DNA of 64,000 nucleotides from contig JAYODD010000014.1 in NCBI GenBank assembly GCA_038106145.1, forward strand, positions 1 to 64,000. Reading direction: 5' to 3'. Both the position numbers and the translations under genes were made by a program. The notes beneath the pieces are model-generated. The model searched no databases, had not been told where the DNA came from, and saw nothing but the letters and a program-made list of their open reading frames with translations. This stretch comes from JBFJKD01 sp038106145. Lineage in GTDB: Bacteria > Pseudomonadota > Gammaproteobacteria > Pseudomonadales > Porticoccaceae. Shown here in pieces: positions 9,181 to 17,402 of this stretch (position 1 is its first letter; each line of letters begins with the position of its first letter).

Positions 9181-10146
9181 ATGACAGGACTGGTTAAACA
9201 CGTATTTCAGAGTCTGGTGGGTTGTGTGTTCACTGCGGCTATGGCGCTGCCGCTGGTCGTGGCGGCGGAGCCGGAAGATGAACTGCTGGTCGAATCCAGT
9301 GCAGAGGCGGAATACCTGCGCTGGGCCCAGCAGATGTGGAATTCCCTGGACCGAAAAACCGGAACTGTGGAACTGATGGACGGCGTGGCCACCGTACAGG
9401 TGCCGGAAACGTTTTATTACCTGTCGCCACTGGATGCGCAGAAAGTGCTGGTGGAGATTTGGGGCAACCCACCGGGCGCGCCGCCGTTAGGCATGCTGTT
9501 TCCCGCCGAGGTAACCCCCTTTGACAATAACGGCTGGGGCGTGACCATCGAGTTTTCTGCAGACGGCTATGTGTCCGATGCGGATGCCGCGGAGATCGAT
9601 TACGACGAATTGCTCAAATCCATGCAAAAAGACACGGAGGAGGAGAGTCGTTACCGCGTTAGTCAGGGTTATGAAGGCATTGCGCTGGTGGGTTGGGCCG
9701 AACCTCCGCGCTACGATAGCGTCGCCAAAAAGCTGCACTGGGCCAAGGAGTTGCAGTTTGCGGGTAGCGCGGAACGTACGCTCAATTACAATGTTCGGGT
9801 GTTGGGCAGGAAAGGCGTACTCTCGTTAAACTTTATCGCCGACATGAGCCAGTTGCCTGATATCGACAGCAATCTTGCCACGGTAATGGGCATGGTGGAT
9901 TTTGCGGAAGGCCATCGCTATCGGGATTTCGACCCCAGCATCGACAAGGTGGCTGCCTACGGTATTGGCGCGTTGATTGCCGGTAAGGTGCTGGCCAAAG
10001 CGGGTCTGCTCGCCGCTATTTTTATCGCCCTCAAGAAGTTCTGGATCATTCTTTTACTCACCGTGGGTGGTTTTGTCTGGAAATTAATTAGTGGCAAAAA
10101 AACCGAAGATAAAAATGCCGCCGGGACGGGGGACGGGACCTCGTGA
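9181..10146 (+). CDS. DUF2167 family membrane-anchored protein
   Basis: A 321-residue protein of the DUF2167 family, whose function is unknown. It starts with a signal peptide ending near VVAAEPED and carries an acidic, beta-rich extracytoplasmic domain (YYLSPLDAQKVL, GWGVTIEF). The C-terminal hydrophobic helices are at about residues 265-305, followed by a Lys-rich tail. The ATG at 9181 follows GGGAGAAACATT; the frame is open further upstream without a binding site. The stop codon overlaps the GTG start of the next gene by four bases, so the two are coupled. Family members often occur with membrane or envelope stress genes; here the upstream neighbour is a rhomboid protease, which may be a functional link (inference). 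Confidence 0.87.
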   Translation: MTGLVKHVFQSLVGCVFTAAMALPLVVAAEPEDELLVESSAEAEYLRWAQQMWNSLDRKTGTVELMDGVATVQVPETFYYLSPLDAQKVLVEIWGNPPGAPPLGMLFPAEVTPFDNNGWGVTIEFSADGYVSDADAAEIDYDELLKSMQKDTEEESRYRVSQGYEGIALVGWAEPPRYDSVAKKLHWAKELQFAGSAERTLNYNVRVLGRKGVLSLNFIADMSQLPDIDSNLATVMGMVDFAEGHRYRDFDPSIDKVAAYGIGALIAGKVLAKAGLLAAIFIALKKFWIILLLTVGGFVWKLISGKKTEDKNAAGTGDGTS

Positions 10147-10496
10147 ATTTCGATCCGGATACATTTGCCCAGGAGTGGATCGCGAGCTGGAACAGTCACG
10201 ACCTGCCGCGCATCCTGTCCCACTACGCCGATACGTTTTCAATCACCACGCCGATGATAAAAATTGCGCTGGGTGTCGATACGGGAACCCTGCGCGGCAA
10301 GCGGCAGGTGGGAGATTATTGGCGCCGGGCACTGGAGAAAATGCCGGATCTACAGTTTGAGTTGCTGGATGTACTGGCCGGCGTTAACTCCGTTGCCGTG
10401 TATTACCGCTCGGTGCTGAATAAGCTGGCAATCGAAGTGATGTTCTTTGACGACGACAATAAAGTGGCCAACGTGGTGGTGCATTATTCCCGTTAG
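10143..10496 (+). CDS. SnoaL/NTF2-like protein
   Basis: A 117-residue single-domain protein with the SnoaL/NTF2-like cone fold pattern. The amphipathic N-terminal helix contains FAQEWIASWNSHDLPRILSHY, then come DTFSITTP, the typical LRGKRQVGDYWRRAL helix, and a C-terminal beta sheet ending VVVHYSR. This fold serves polyketide cyclases, epoxide hydrolases and simple ligand binders; the substrate is not predictable. The GTG start overlaps the stop codon of the DUF2167 gene (GTGA). It ends the three-gene rightward group and is convergent with the acyl-CoA dehydrogenase gene, 65 bases away. Confidence 0.85.
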   Translation: MNFDPDTFAQEWIASWNSHDLPRILSHYADTFSITTPMIKIALGVDTGTLRGKRQVGDYWRRALEKMPDLQFELLDVLAGVNSVAVYYRSVLNKLAIEVMFFDDDNKVANVVVHYSR

Positions 10497-10561
10497 AGTC
10501 CGCTTCCCCGTGGTTTATCTCGCGCCCGCCCGGTGGCATCAGCGGCGGGTATAACCGTCAG

Positions 10562-11707
10562 CTAGACCGGATTTCGCGCGATAAGCTGGCGCGCGATAAT
10601 GATGCGCTGCATTTCGTTGGTGCCCTCGCCGATCACCATCAGCGGCGCATCCCGATACAGGCGCTCCGCGTCAAACTCACAGGAGTAACCGTAGGCGCCG
10701 TGAATGCGCATATTTTCATCGGCGTTTTTTGCGGCAGCTTCGCTGGCGAAATATTTGGCCATGCCGGCTTCCATGTCGCAGCGCTCGCCGCGGTCAAATG
10801 CCTGGGCTGCCTGCTCCAGCAACAGGCGCGCCGCTTCGGTACGGGTGGCCATTTCCCCCAGTTTCAGTTGAATGGCCTGGTGCTCGCAGATCGGTTTGCC
10901 AAAGGTTTTGCGTAACTGCGAGTAGGCGGTCGCCTGTTTCAGGGCGGCGCTGGCGACACCGACACCACGGGCAGCGACGTTAATGCGACCCAGCTCCAGG
11001 CCGCCGACCGCGTTGTAAAAACCCTGTCCTTCGACGCCGCCAATCAGACAGTCCTGGTGGACACGGTAGTTGTCGAAGACAATTTCCGCCGTGTCGATAC
11101 CGCGATAACCGAGTTTTTTTAGTTTGCGGGTGACGTTGAATCCTGCGCCTTTTTCCGCAATAAACATACTCATGCCCTTGCGTGGCGGCGTTGCGTTGGG
11201 ATCGGTTTTGACGAGGAGGCCAATGACGCTACCCTCCTTGGCGTTGGTGATCCAGGTTTTCGAACCGTTGATGACATAGTATTCGCCGTCTTTCCTGGCG
11301 CTACAGCGAATGCCCTGTAAATCTGTACCCGCGTCGGGTTCGGTCAGGCCAATACCACCCCGTAGTTCACCGCTGGCAAAACGGGGCAGATATTTTTTCT
11401 TTTGCGCTTCGGTGCCGTAACTTTGCACACAACGCGCCATAATTAGATGGGAATTGAATACCCCCGAGAGGGACATCCACACTTCGGACACCAGCATCAC
11501 GATTTTTGCGTAGGTGGATGCGGACAGGCCCAGGCCGCCGTACTCCTGATCAATCGTCGCGCCAAACAGCCCCAGTTCTTTCATCTGCTCGATCATGGCG
11601 TGGGGGTATTCGTCGTTTTGCTCCAGGTCGTGGGCGTAGGGGGCAACGTCCCGTTCCAGCCAGCGGCGGATGCTGTCGAGTATCAGGCGTTCATCTTCGT
11701 TTGACAT
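10562..11707 (-). CDS. Acyl-CoA dehydrogenase
   Basis: A flavin-dependent acyl-CoA dehydrogenase of standard length (381 residues). Family signatures are GGIGLTEPDAGTDL (flavin and substrate contact, about residues 115-130), QAIQLKLGEMATRTEAARLL, and the C-terminal block YGYSCEFDAERLYRDAPLMVIGEG. The Glu in the last region (GEGTNEMQR) is at the place of the catalytic base of short-chain enzymes. It introduces the alpha,beta double bond in fatty-acid or related CoA-ester oxidation. It lies 94 bases downstream of a MaoC-type hydratase gene on the same strand. Together they could perform two consecutive beta-oxidation steps. Chain length and branch specificity are not deducible. Confidence 0.94.
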   Translation of the reverse strand: MSNEDERLILDSIRRWLERDVAPYAHDLEQNDEYPHAMIEQMKELGLFGATIDQEYGGLGLSASTYAKIVMLVSEVWMSLSGVFNSHLIMARCVQSYGTEAQKKKYLPRFASGELRGGIGLTEPDAGTDLQGIRCSARKDGEYYVINGSKTWITNAKEGSVIGLLVKTDPNATPPRKGMSMFIAEKGAGFNVTRKLKKLGYRGIDTAEIVFDNYRVHQDCLIGGVEGQGFYNAVGGLELGRINVAARGVGVASAALKQATAYSQLRKTFGKPICEHQAIQLKLGEMATRTEAARLLLEQAAQAFDRGERCDMEAGMAKYFASEAAAKNADENMRIHGAYGYSCEFDAERLYRDAPLMVIGEGTNEMQRIIIARQLIARNPV

Positions 11708-11801
11708 AAATTATCCAGGTTTTTACCGAGTGGCATTGAGAGTCTGGGAGTGGGCCACACTACTGCCGGGTCAGGGGACGGGTGGAACTTTGATGCGGTC
11801 G

Positions 11802-12317
11802 CTAATAGTTTGCCCTGTCGTCCACGGCGTGGCCGGTTTTAGGAATTAACATCACGCGCACGAAATCACATACCACCGTGCCGTGCTGGTTTTTGCCGAT
11901 GGTTTTAATGGTGACAACACCAGCGTTGGGGCGGCTTTTAGACTCGCGAATGTCGAGCACTTCGGATTCGGCGTACAGGGTGTCGCCGACAAAAACCGGC
12001 GCCGGCAGACGGATTTCCTTCCACCCCAGGTTAGCGATGGTTTTCTGGCTGACATCGGAAACGCTCATGCCCGCAATCAGCGCGACCGTAAATGGACTGA
12101 CCACCACCCGTTTGCCAAATTCGCTGTGTTTGGCGTATTCCTCGTCAAAATGCAGTGGGTGCTGGTTCATGGTTAACAGGGTGAACCAGGTGTTGTCGGT
12201 CTCGGTGACGGTGCGTCCGGGGCGGTGTTCATAAACGTCGCCGACCTTGAAATCTTCGAGGTAGCGACCATAGGATTCACGGTAACGGTTGGGTGCGATT
12301 TCGACGGATTTTGGCAC
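11802..12317 (-). CDS. MaoC-type enoyl-CoA hydratase family protein
   Basis: A 171-residue MaoC-like hot-dog protein. The N terminus has YLEDFKVGDVYEHRPGRTVTETD. The hydratase catalytic region lies around residues 50-75 (NQHPLHFDEEYA), holding the Asp/His pair of R-specific hydratases in the form NxxPxHxDxxYA. The C-terminal half has LPAPVFVGDTLYAESEVL, typical of mesaconyl/methylmalyl-CoA-type MaoC members. I use GTG at 12317 because AAGGAA lies seven bases upstream; the frame continues to 12374 without a binding site. Its neighbour is an acyl-CoA dehydrogenase, supporting a role in CoA-thioester metabolism. Confidence 0.9.
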   Translation of the reverse strand: MPKSVEIAPNRYRESYGRYLEDFKVGDVYEHRPGRTVTETDNTWFTLLTMNQHPLHFDEEYAKHSEFGKRVVVSPFTVALIAGMSVSDVSQKTIANLGWKEIRLPAPVFVGDTLYAESEVLDIRESKSRPNAGVVTIKTIGKNQHGTVVCDFVRVMLIPKTGHAVDDRANY

Positions 12318-12407
12318 GGTACAGTTCCTTGTGTTCGGGGCGACAACCTTAAGGGAGCGCTTGATAACTGTCAATTTGGCGCAATCAAATTTCGGGTAAC
12401 GACGTTG

Positions 12408-14294
12408 TCAGCTTTCCTCGAGGAGCTGCCAGCGGCGGTAGGCCGCGCTCAGTTCCTGCTCCACGGCCGCGAGTTTTTCCAGTTCGGCGGCCACCGTGGC
12501 GGGATCGTTGTTGTAAAAGCCGGGCGCGGACAGAATCTGTTCAATGGCGGCTTTGCGGTTTTCCAGTTTCTCCACCAGGGCTGGCTGATTATCCAGCTCC
12601 CGCTGTAGCTGATAGGAGCGTCTTTTGTTGGCTGGTGCTGGCGCAGTATTTTGTTTGGTAGCGCCCGTGTTCTCGGTCCGCGACGTCGCTGTTGCCGGTT
12701 GTGCGGTGGTGTCAGGCAACGAACCGCCGTGGGCCACCCAGTCGCTGTAGCCGCCCACGTACTCGTCCACCTGGCCCTTTCCGGTGAAGACCATAATGCC
12801 GGTGACTACGTTGTCCATAAAGACTCGATCGTGACTGACCAGCAACAGGGTGCCCTTGAATTCCACCAGTAATTCTTCGAGTAATTCCAGGGTTTCAATA
12901 TCGAGATCGTTGGTGGGTTCGTCCAGCACCAGGACATTGGCCGGCTTGCTGAACAGTTTTGCGAGAATTGCACGGTTTTGTTCGCCACCGGACAGGGCGC
13001 TGACCACCGTGCGCGCCTGTTGCGGGGTAAAGAGGAAGTCGCCCAGGTAGCTGATGGCGTGGCGATTGCGGCCGTTGATTTCAATAAAATCCCGCCCGCC
13101 GCAAATATTGTCGATCAGGGTTTTATCCATGTCGAGCTGGTTGCGCAACTGGTCAAAATAGGCGATTTCCAGTTTAGTACCGTTGTTGACGGTGCCCTGT
13201 TCGGGTTGCAGTTCGCCCAGCAGAATTTTTAGCAGCGTGGATTTTCCCGCGCCGTTGGCGCCCACCAGGCCAACGCGATCACCGCGCATAATCACCGTGG
13301 AGAATGCGGAAATTACTGGATCGCCACCGAAACAGTGGCAGACGTTTTTCACTTCCGCGACAATTTTTCCAGAGCGCTCGGCGTTTTCTACGGTAAAGCT
13401 GGCCTTGCCCTGCCGGTTCACCCGTTCGGCGCGTTCGGTGCGTAAACGTTCCAGCGCGCGCACCCGCCCCTCGTTGCGGGTGCGCCGCGCTTTGATACCC
13501 TGGCGAATCCATACTTCTTCCTGCGCGAGTTTTTTATCGAACAGGGCGTTGCTGCGTTCTTCCGCGGCAAGTTGTTGCGCCCGATAGTTGAGAAAACTTT
13601 GGTAATCGCCCTCCCAGGCGTGGAGCTTGCCCCGGTCGAGCTCGGCAATCTGGTTGACCACGTTCTGTAAGAACGCGCGGTCGTGGGTTACCAGAAACAG
13701 GGCGCCGCGGTAGTCCCGCAGTTGTTTTTCGAGCCATTCAATGGCCAAAATATCGAGGTGGTTAGTGGGTTCGTCGAGAAGCAGGATGTCCGGATCGATC
13801 ACCAGCGCCTGGGCCAGGGCCACCCGTTTGCGCCACCCACCGGACAGGTTTTTCATCGGGGCGTCGGCGGGCAGTGCCAACTGGCTGATGATGGTGTCCA
13901 CTTTTTGCTGAAGCATCCAGCCGTCTCGCGCTTCGAGAGCGTCCTGGGCTCTGGACAGGGCGGCCATGTCGCCGTCCTGGATGGCGTGATGGAAGGCTTT
14001 TAACAGCGCACCTACCTCCTTGAGTCCGTCCGCCACCACATCGTACACGGTGGTGGCGCTGGCCGCGGGAAGAGTCTGATCCAGGGAAGCGATTTTTATG
14101 CCGGGCCGCACCCAGCGCTCGCCACCGTCTGCTTTGGTCAGGCCGGCTACCACGTTCAAAAAGGTGCTTTTACCCTCGCCATTGCGACCCAGCAAGCCAA
14201 TTTTATTGCCCTTGTACAGGGTGAAGTCCACGTCTTTGAGCAATTCGCGGGTGCCGTAGTGGAGCGCAATACGATCAAGTTTAAGGAGTGGCAT
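12408..14294 (-). CDS. uup: ABC-F ATPase, Uup type
   Basis: A 628-residue soluble ABC-F protein with two ATPase cassettes and no membrane segments. Cassette 1 has Walker A GRNGEGKST and signature NLSGGWRKRVALAQAL, and cassette 2 has GANGAGKST and ALSGGEQNRAILAKL. Walker B motifs LLLDEPTNHLD and LVLDEPTNDLD are intact. The linker between cassettes is basic, and the C terminus (about residues 545-628) is a coiled coil of the kind that gives Uup DNA-binding activity. ABC-F proteins act on the ribosome; Uup also affects transposon excision and branched DNA in E. coli. A second ABC-F of YheS type is at 36109-38004. Confidence 0.93.
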   Translation of the reverse strand: MPLLKLDRIALHYGTRELLKDVDFTLYKGNKIGLLGRNGEGKSTFLNVVAGLTKADGGERWVRPGIKIASLDQTLPAASATTVYDVVADGLKEVGALLKAFHHAIQDGDMAALSRAQDALEARDGWMLQQKVDTIISQLALPADAPMKNLSGGWRKRVALAQALVIDPDILLLDEPTNHLDILAIEWLEKQLRDYRGALFLVTHDRAFLQNVVNQIAELDRGKLHAWEGDYQSFLNYRAQQLAAEERSNALFDKKLAQEEVWIRQGIKARRTRNEGRVRALERLRTERAERVNRQGKASFTVENAERSGKIVAEVKNVCHCFGGDPVISAFSTVIMRGDRVGLVGANGAGKSTLLKILLGELQPEQGTVNNGTKLEIAYFDQLRNQLDMDKTLIDNICGGRDFIEINGRNRHAISYLGDFLFTPQQARTVVSALSGGEQNRAILAKLFSKPANVLVLDEPTNDLDIETLELLEELLVEFKGTLLLVSHDRVFMDNVVTGIMVFTGKGQVDEYVGGYSDWVAHGGSLPDTTAQPATATSRTENTGATKQNTAPAPANKRRSYQLQRELDNQPALVEKLENRKAAIEQILSAPGFYNNDPATVAAELEKLAAVEQELSAAYRRWQLLEES

Positions 14295-14440
14295 AGACTT
14301 GGCCGAAATTTAACTCGCGCCGGTGTGGCGCTGAAACGGTGGGGAGGGTTAGTCCGGGGCGGGATTGTGCGGTAGTTGGCGGCCCGGGCTCAAGCTGTTT
14401 TTATTCCGTTCGATGCCGATTCTGGCGCCGCTACTCGGGA

Positions 14441-15343
14441 TTACTGCGCGGAAAAATAAATATCACCGTAATAAGCGGTAACGGTGGCGCCGGTATTGTC
14501 GGTATCGGTCATCAGCGCGACAGCGTCGATGTAGCGAATGTCGCGACCAAAAACCTGTCTGAGATCCGCACGCACATTGCGTTTTTCCGTTTGCCATGTG
14601 TCGACCGGATCCTCGCGCCAGCGCAGCGCCAGCATCTTCGCATTGCTACCGGCAAAGGCATTGGGCCAGGTCGTTCCCGGGGCGGACCCGTAGGCCCATA
14701 CGTAATTTAAGGCGCGGGTTTTCCAGAATAGCAACCCGCCATCAATCACCACGTAAATTCGTGCGGCGTAATCGTCGCCTGCGCGGGTCGTTTCGTGGAC
14801 ATTGTCCAGTGGGTTGGCGATTTTCCAGCGCCAGACCAGGTAGGGGGTGCGCGCCAGATCAATGCGCTGCCTATACACCAGCCCCGAGGCGCTGTCGCTG
14901 CTGGTGGCGCGCAACACCTGGAGTGGGCCATCGCGAACTATCTGGTACTGGGTGGCGTGCTTAAACGCAATCGGTTGCCACCCCCTAGTGGAGCCGGAGG
15001 AAAATTCGCCTACAGGGTGTCGTTCCGGGTCGCTTGGCTGGGCGCAAACGCTTTGTGTCGTCAGCGAGACCAGCGCCACAACCGGGAGCAGCCACTGGCA
15101 ATAATGGCGCAAATTGCGTTTGCTGACTGTTTTTTGCAGGGTTTCCAGCCGAGCAGATAGATTCGGTTGCGGGGGTGGCGCGGAGCGAGTGCGTGCAGGC
15201 AGTTGCGATATGACCACGGGGCATTGCTGTCGAGCCCTGAGAGCAGGTAGCTTGGCGAGCACGCGAATCCGAAAATCAGTGGATCGGGCTGCGCGAAGCC
15301 TATGTTTTACTGAGGGAAATTTATTGTGCCCACTACTGTACAT
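14441..15343 (-). CDS. DUF3047 family secreted protein
   Basis: The conserved part, about residues 100-300, matches DUF3047, a family of exported proteins of unknown function. Features seen: GWQPIAFKHATQYQIV, the Trp-rich YLVWRWKIANPLD, RAGDDYAARIYVV, and a C-terminal Asp-rich VALMTDTDNTGATVTAYYGDIYF. A signal sequence (LRHYCQWLLPVVALVSLTTQSVCA) lies at about residues 78-101, not at the N terminus of the full frame. The true start is therefore probably internal, perhaps the TTG at 15112, although no good ribosome binding site is visible. The first 75 codons also overlap the proposed csp promoter. Isolated gene, divergent from csp. Confidence 0.75.
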   Translation of the reverse strand: MYSSGHNKFPSVKHRLRAARSTDFRIRVLAKLPALRARQQCPVVISQLPARTRSAPPPQPNLSARLETLQKTVSKRNLRHYCQWLLPVVALVSLTTQSVCAQPSDPERHPVGEFSSGSTRGWQPIAFKHATQYQIVRDGPLQVLRATSSDSASGLVYRQRIDLARTPYLVWRWKIANPLDNVHETTRAGDDYAARIYVVIDGGLLFWKTRALNYVWAYGSAPGTTWPNAFAGSNAKMLALRWREDPVDTWQTEKRNVRADLRQVFGRDIRYIDAVALMTDTDNTGATVTAYYGDIYFSAQ

Positions 15344-15364
15344 TCGCTGATTTTACGCTATAGT
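15337..15364 (+). promoter_or_regulatory. Candidate promoter of the cold-shock gene
   Basis: A TGTACA -35-like hexamer and a TATAGT -10-like hexamer are separated by 16 bases. They would place the transcription start near 15371 and leave an untranslated leader of about 155 bases before the ATG at 15525. A leader of that length matches the known thermosensing leaders of cspA-type genes. Based on hexamer match only. Confidence 0.4.
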
Positions 15365-15524
15365 GTCGACAGCTTGAAGATTCACGCTTGCTCTATGTCC
15401 ACCGTTACGACTGTTTTTTGCTGAATATTGTTCGTCCCGTCGCCATATGTGCTTCCAGCGTTTCTCAGCTAAACCGCCTTATTTACTTGGGGCATATTAC
15501 TTTTTTTATATATAGGTTTTAATC

Positions 15525-15731
15525 ATGGCTACTACTACTGGCACAGTTAAATGGTTCAACGCGGACAAAGGTTTCGGCTTTATTGAGCAAGAAAATGGCC
15601 CCGACGTATTTGTTCACTTCCGCTCTATCGTTGGCGAAGGCTTCAAAACCCTTAACGAAGGGCAACGGGTACAGTTCGAAGTTACCCAGGGTCAGAAAGG
15701 TCCGCAGGCGGAAAACGTTACCCCCGTCTGA
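15525..15731 (+). CDS. CspA-family cold-shock protein
   Basis: A 68-residue single cold-shock domain that binds single-stranded nucleic acid. RNP1 (KGFGFIE) is at residues 15-21 and RNP2 (VFVHF) at 28-32, with the surrounding aromatic residues intact. The N terminus ATTTGTVKWFNADKG is typical. The long A/T-rich leader upstream and the strong terminator downstream make it a single-gene transcript. Which paralogue it is, and whether it is cold-induced, cannot be told from the sequence. Confidence 0.96.
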   Translation: MATTTGTVKWFNADKGFGFIEQENGPDVFVHFRSIVGEGFKTLNEGQRVQFEVTQGQKGPQAENVTPV

Positions 15732-15775
15732 TTAATCCGCGCGCGGGAGCTATCCGCTCCAGTGACAAAGATTGT

Positions 15776-15820
15776 AACAAACAACCCCCGGTCATTACCC
15801 GTGACCGGGGGTTGTTTGTT
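15776..15820. terminator. Bidirectional intrinsic terminator between csp and oxyR
   Basis: A perfect 19-base inverted repeat (15776-15794 and 15802-15820) flanks a 7-base loop. The core is a GC-rich CCCCCGGTCA/TGACCGGGGG stem, with AACAAACAA and TTGTTTGTT outer arms giving a T-rich tail in each direction. It serves csp on the plus strand and oxyR on the minus strand. The oxyR stop codon lies inside it, at the loop edge. Confidence 0.92.
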
Positions 15821-16748
15821 TTCGGGCTGGCGCTGAGGGGTTGTCGGCGCTTGGTCGTCGCGCAAAATACCTGGCCAGTAGACGATACTCCTTTTCTCGG
15901 GGGCTGTTCTTGCGCCATGCCAGGTCGATGGAGCGCAATACTTTTTTTTCACTGAAGGGTTTGGTGTCAATATTACCAAAGCCCGACAAAATACCGGTAT
16001 CCACCGCCATCTGTGGCAGCAGGGTGACACCGATACCACTGGCGACCATAGGCACAATGGTATGCAGGCTGGTGGCTTCAAATGACAGTGACACCTGACG
16101 ATCGATCAGTTTGCAGGCCTCCAGCGCGTGGTCGCGCAGGCAGTGACCCTGTTCGAGTAGCAGAATATCGTGGCCTTTCAGATCTTTCGTTTTGAGATTC
16201 TCAATTTTACCGAGAGGATGTTGTTTGGGGCAGGCCAGTAGAAAAGGATCTTCGAACAGGTGTTCAATGGTGACGTTGGTCATGGGGTAGGGCAGCGCCA
16301 GGAGGATCAGGTCAAGTTCCCCCATTTGCAACAGATTAACCAAATTTTCCGAGAGATCCTCCCGTATCAAGAGCTGTAGCCGCGGATAATCCTGACGCAG
16401 CCGCTGCAAGGTCTCGGGCAGAACAAAGGGCGCGATGGTGGGTATAACCCCCAGCCGTATGCGATTGCTGAACGGCTCCAGCGACTGGGCGGCCTGCTCG
16501 ACCAGCGCTTCGACGTCGGCGAGAATGTGGCGGGCTCTCGCCACCACCTGTTCACCGGTGGCGGTGATCATCACTGATTTGTTGCTGCGTTCGAGAAGCG
16601 CGACTCCCAGCGACTGTTCCAACTCGTGAATGCCCGCGCTGAGGGTGGATTGCGTGACGTGACAAGCCCTGGCGGCGTTGCCAAAGTGCAAGGTATCGGC
16701 AACGGTGCATAAATATTTCAGTTGTTTCAGGGTGGGTTTTATCGCCAT
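15795..16748 (-). CDS. oxyR: LysR-family hydrogen peroxide sensor OxyR
   Basis: A 317-residue LysR-type regulator. It has an N-terminal winged helix (LKQLKYLCTVADTLHFGNAARACHVTQSTLSAGI) and a substrate-binding-like effector domain. Both redox cysteines are present eight residues apart in CLRDHALEAC (about residues 199-208), exactly as in OxyR; this separates it from other LysR proteins. The disulfide formed on peroxide exposure activates its targets. It is divergent from a rubrerythrin gene with a 138-base shared region, so that peroxide-defence gene is a likely target. Its last codons are encoded within the shared terminator hairpin, and the tail runs slightly longer than the E. coli protein (305 residues). 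Confidence 0.95.
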   Translation of the reverse strand: MAIKPTLKQLKYLCTVADTLHFGNAARACHVTQSTLSAGIHELEQSLGVALLERSNKSVMITATGEQVVARARHILADVEALVEQAAQSLEPFSNRIRLGVIPTIAPFVLPETLQRLRQDYPRLQLLIREDLSENLVNLLQMGELDLILLALPYPMTNVTIEHLFEDPFLLACPKQHPLGKIENLKTKDLKGHDILLLEQGHCLRDHALEACKLIDRQVSLSFEATSLHTIVPMVASGIGVTLLPQMAVDTGILSGFGNIDTKPFSEKKVLRSIDLAWRKNSPREKEYRLLARYFARRPSADNPSAPARKQTTPGHG

Positions 16749-16886
16749 CGATAAATTCGATCAAAATAATTTAAAAAATTCACTTTACCGATTGTAGCCA
16801 GGTCACTAAGGTAAGCACAAGCCGTAAGGGCTGATATGAAACCTGGCTCACTTGGAGCTACCATAACCACGATCAGGAGTAGAAGC

Positions 16887-17306
16887 ATGTCTCTTAAAGG
16901 AACCAAAACCGAAACCAACCTGAAAGACGCCTTTGCCGGCGAATCCCAGGCCAATCGCCGCTATCTGTATTTCGCCGCCAAGGCGGACGTCGAGGGTTAC
17001 AACGACGTGGCAGCCGTGTTCCGCTCCACCGCCGAAGGTGAAACCGGGCATGCGCACGGTCATCTGGAATATCTGGAAGCGGTCGGCGACCCGGCCACCG
17101 GACTACCGATTGGCGCAACGGCCGATAACCTGAAAGCGGCGATCGCGGGCGAGACCCACGAATACACCGACATGTATCCGGGCATGGCGAAAAGCGCCCG
17201 CAGTGAAGGGTTTGACGAAATCGCCGACTGGTTTGAGACCCTGGCCAAGGCTGAGCGCAGCCACGCCAACCGTTTCCAGAAAGCACTGGATAGTCTCGAC
17301 GCCTGA
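16887..17306 (+). CDS. Rubrerythrin-family diiron protein (no rubredoxin domain)
   Basis: A 139-residue four-helix ferritin-like protein. The diiron ligand motifs are duplicated: AGESQANRRY and EGETGHAHGHLEY in the first half, AGETHEYTDMY and LAKAERSHANRF in the second, giving two Glu and ExxH sets. There is no C-terminal CxxC rubredoxin domain, so it needs an outside electron donor. Family members reduce hydrogen peroxide. The ATG at 16887 follows AGGAGTAGAAGC. It is divergent from oxyR and followed after 96 bases by the Fe-S protein gene. The order rubrerythrin / CCG protein / DUF3501 is a recurrent, functionally undefined trio. Confidence 0.92.
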   Translation: MSLKGTKTETNLKDAFAGESQANRRYLYFAAKADVEGYNDVAAVFRSTAEGETGHAHGHLEYLEAVGDPATGLPIGATADNLKAAIAGETHEYTDMYPGMAKSARSEGFDEIADWFETLAKAERSHANRFQKALDSLDA

Positions 17307-17402
17307 CCGTTCGGTGCTCGGAGACTGAGGTTCCAAACCATCGCGGGGCGCGCTACGCCCAATGTGGCCGCCCCGTCACTTTCGATCTACAAGAGACCGG
17401 TT

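Noticed and set aside
16747..16761. Palindrome ATCGA-TAAAT-TCGAT at the oxyR start, considered as an OxyR or LysR site
   Set aside because: It does not fit the ATAG-type OxyR repeats, overlaps the start codon, and has no second copy at a ten-base period.
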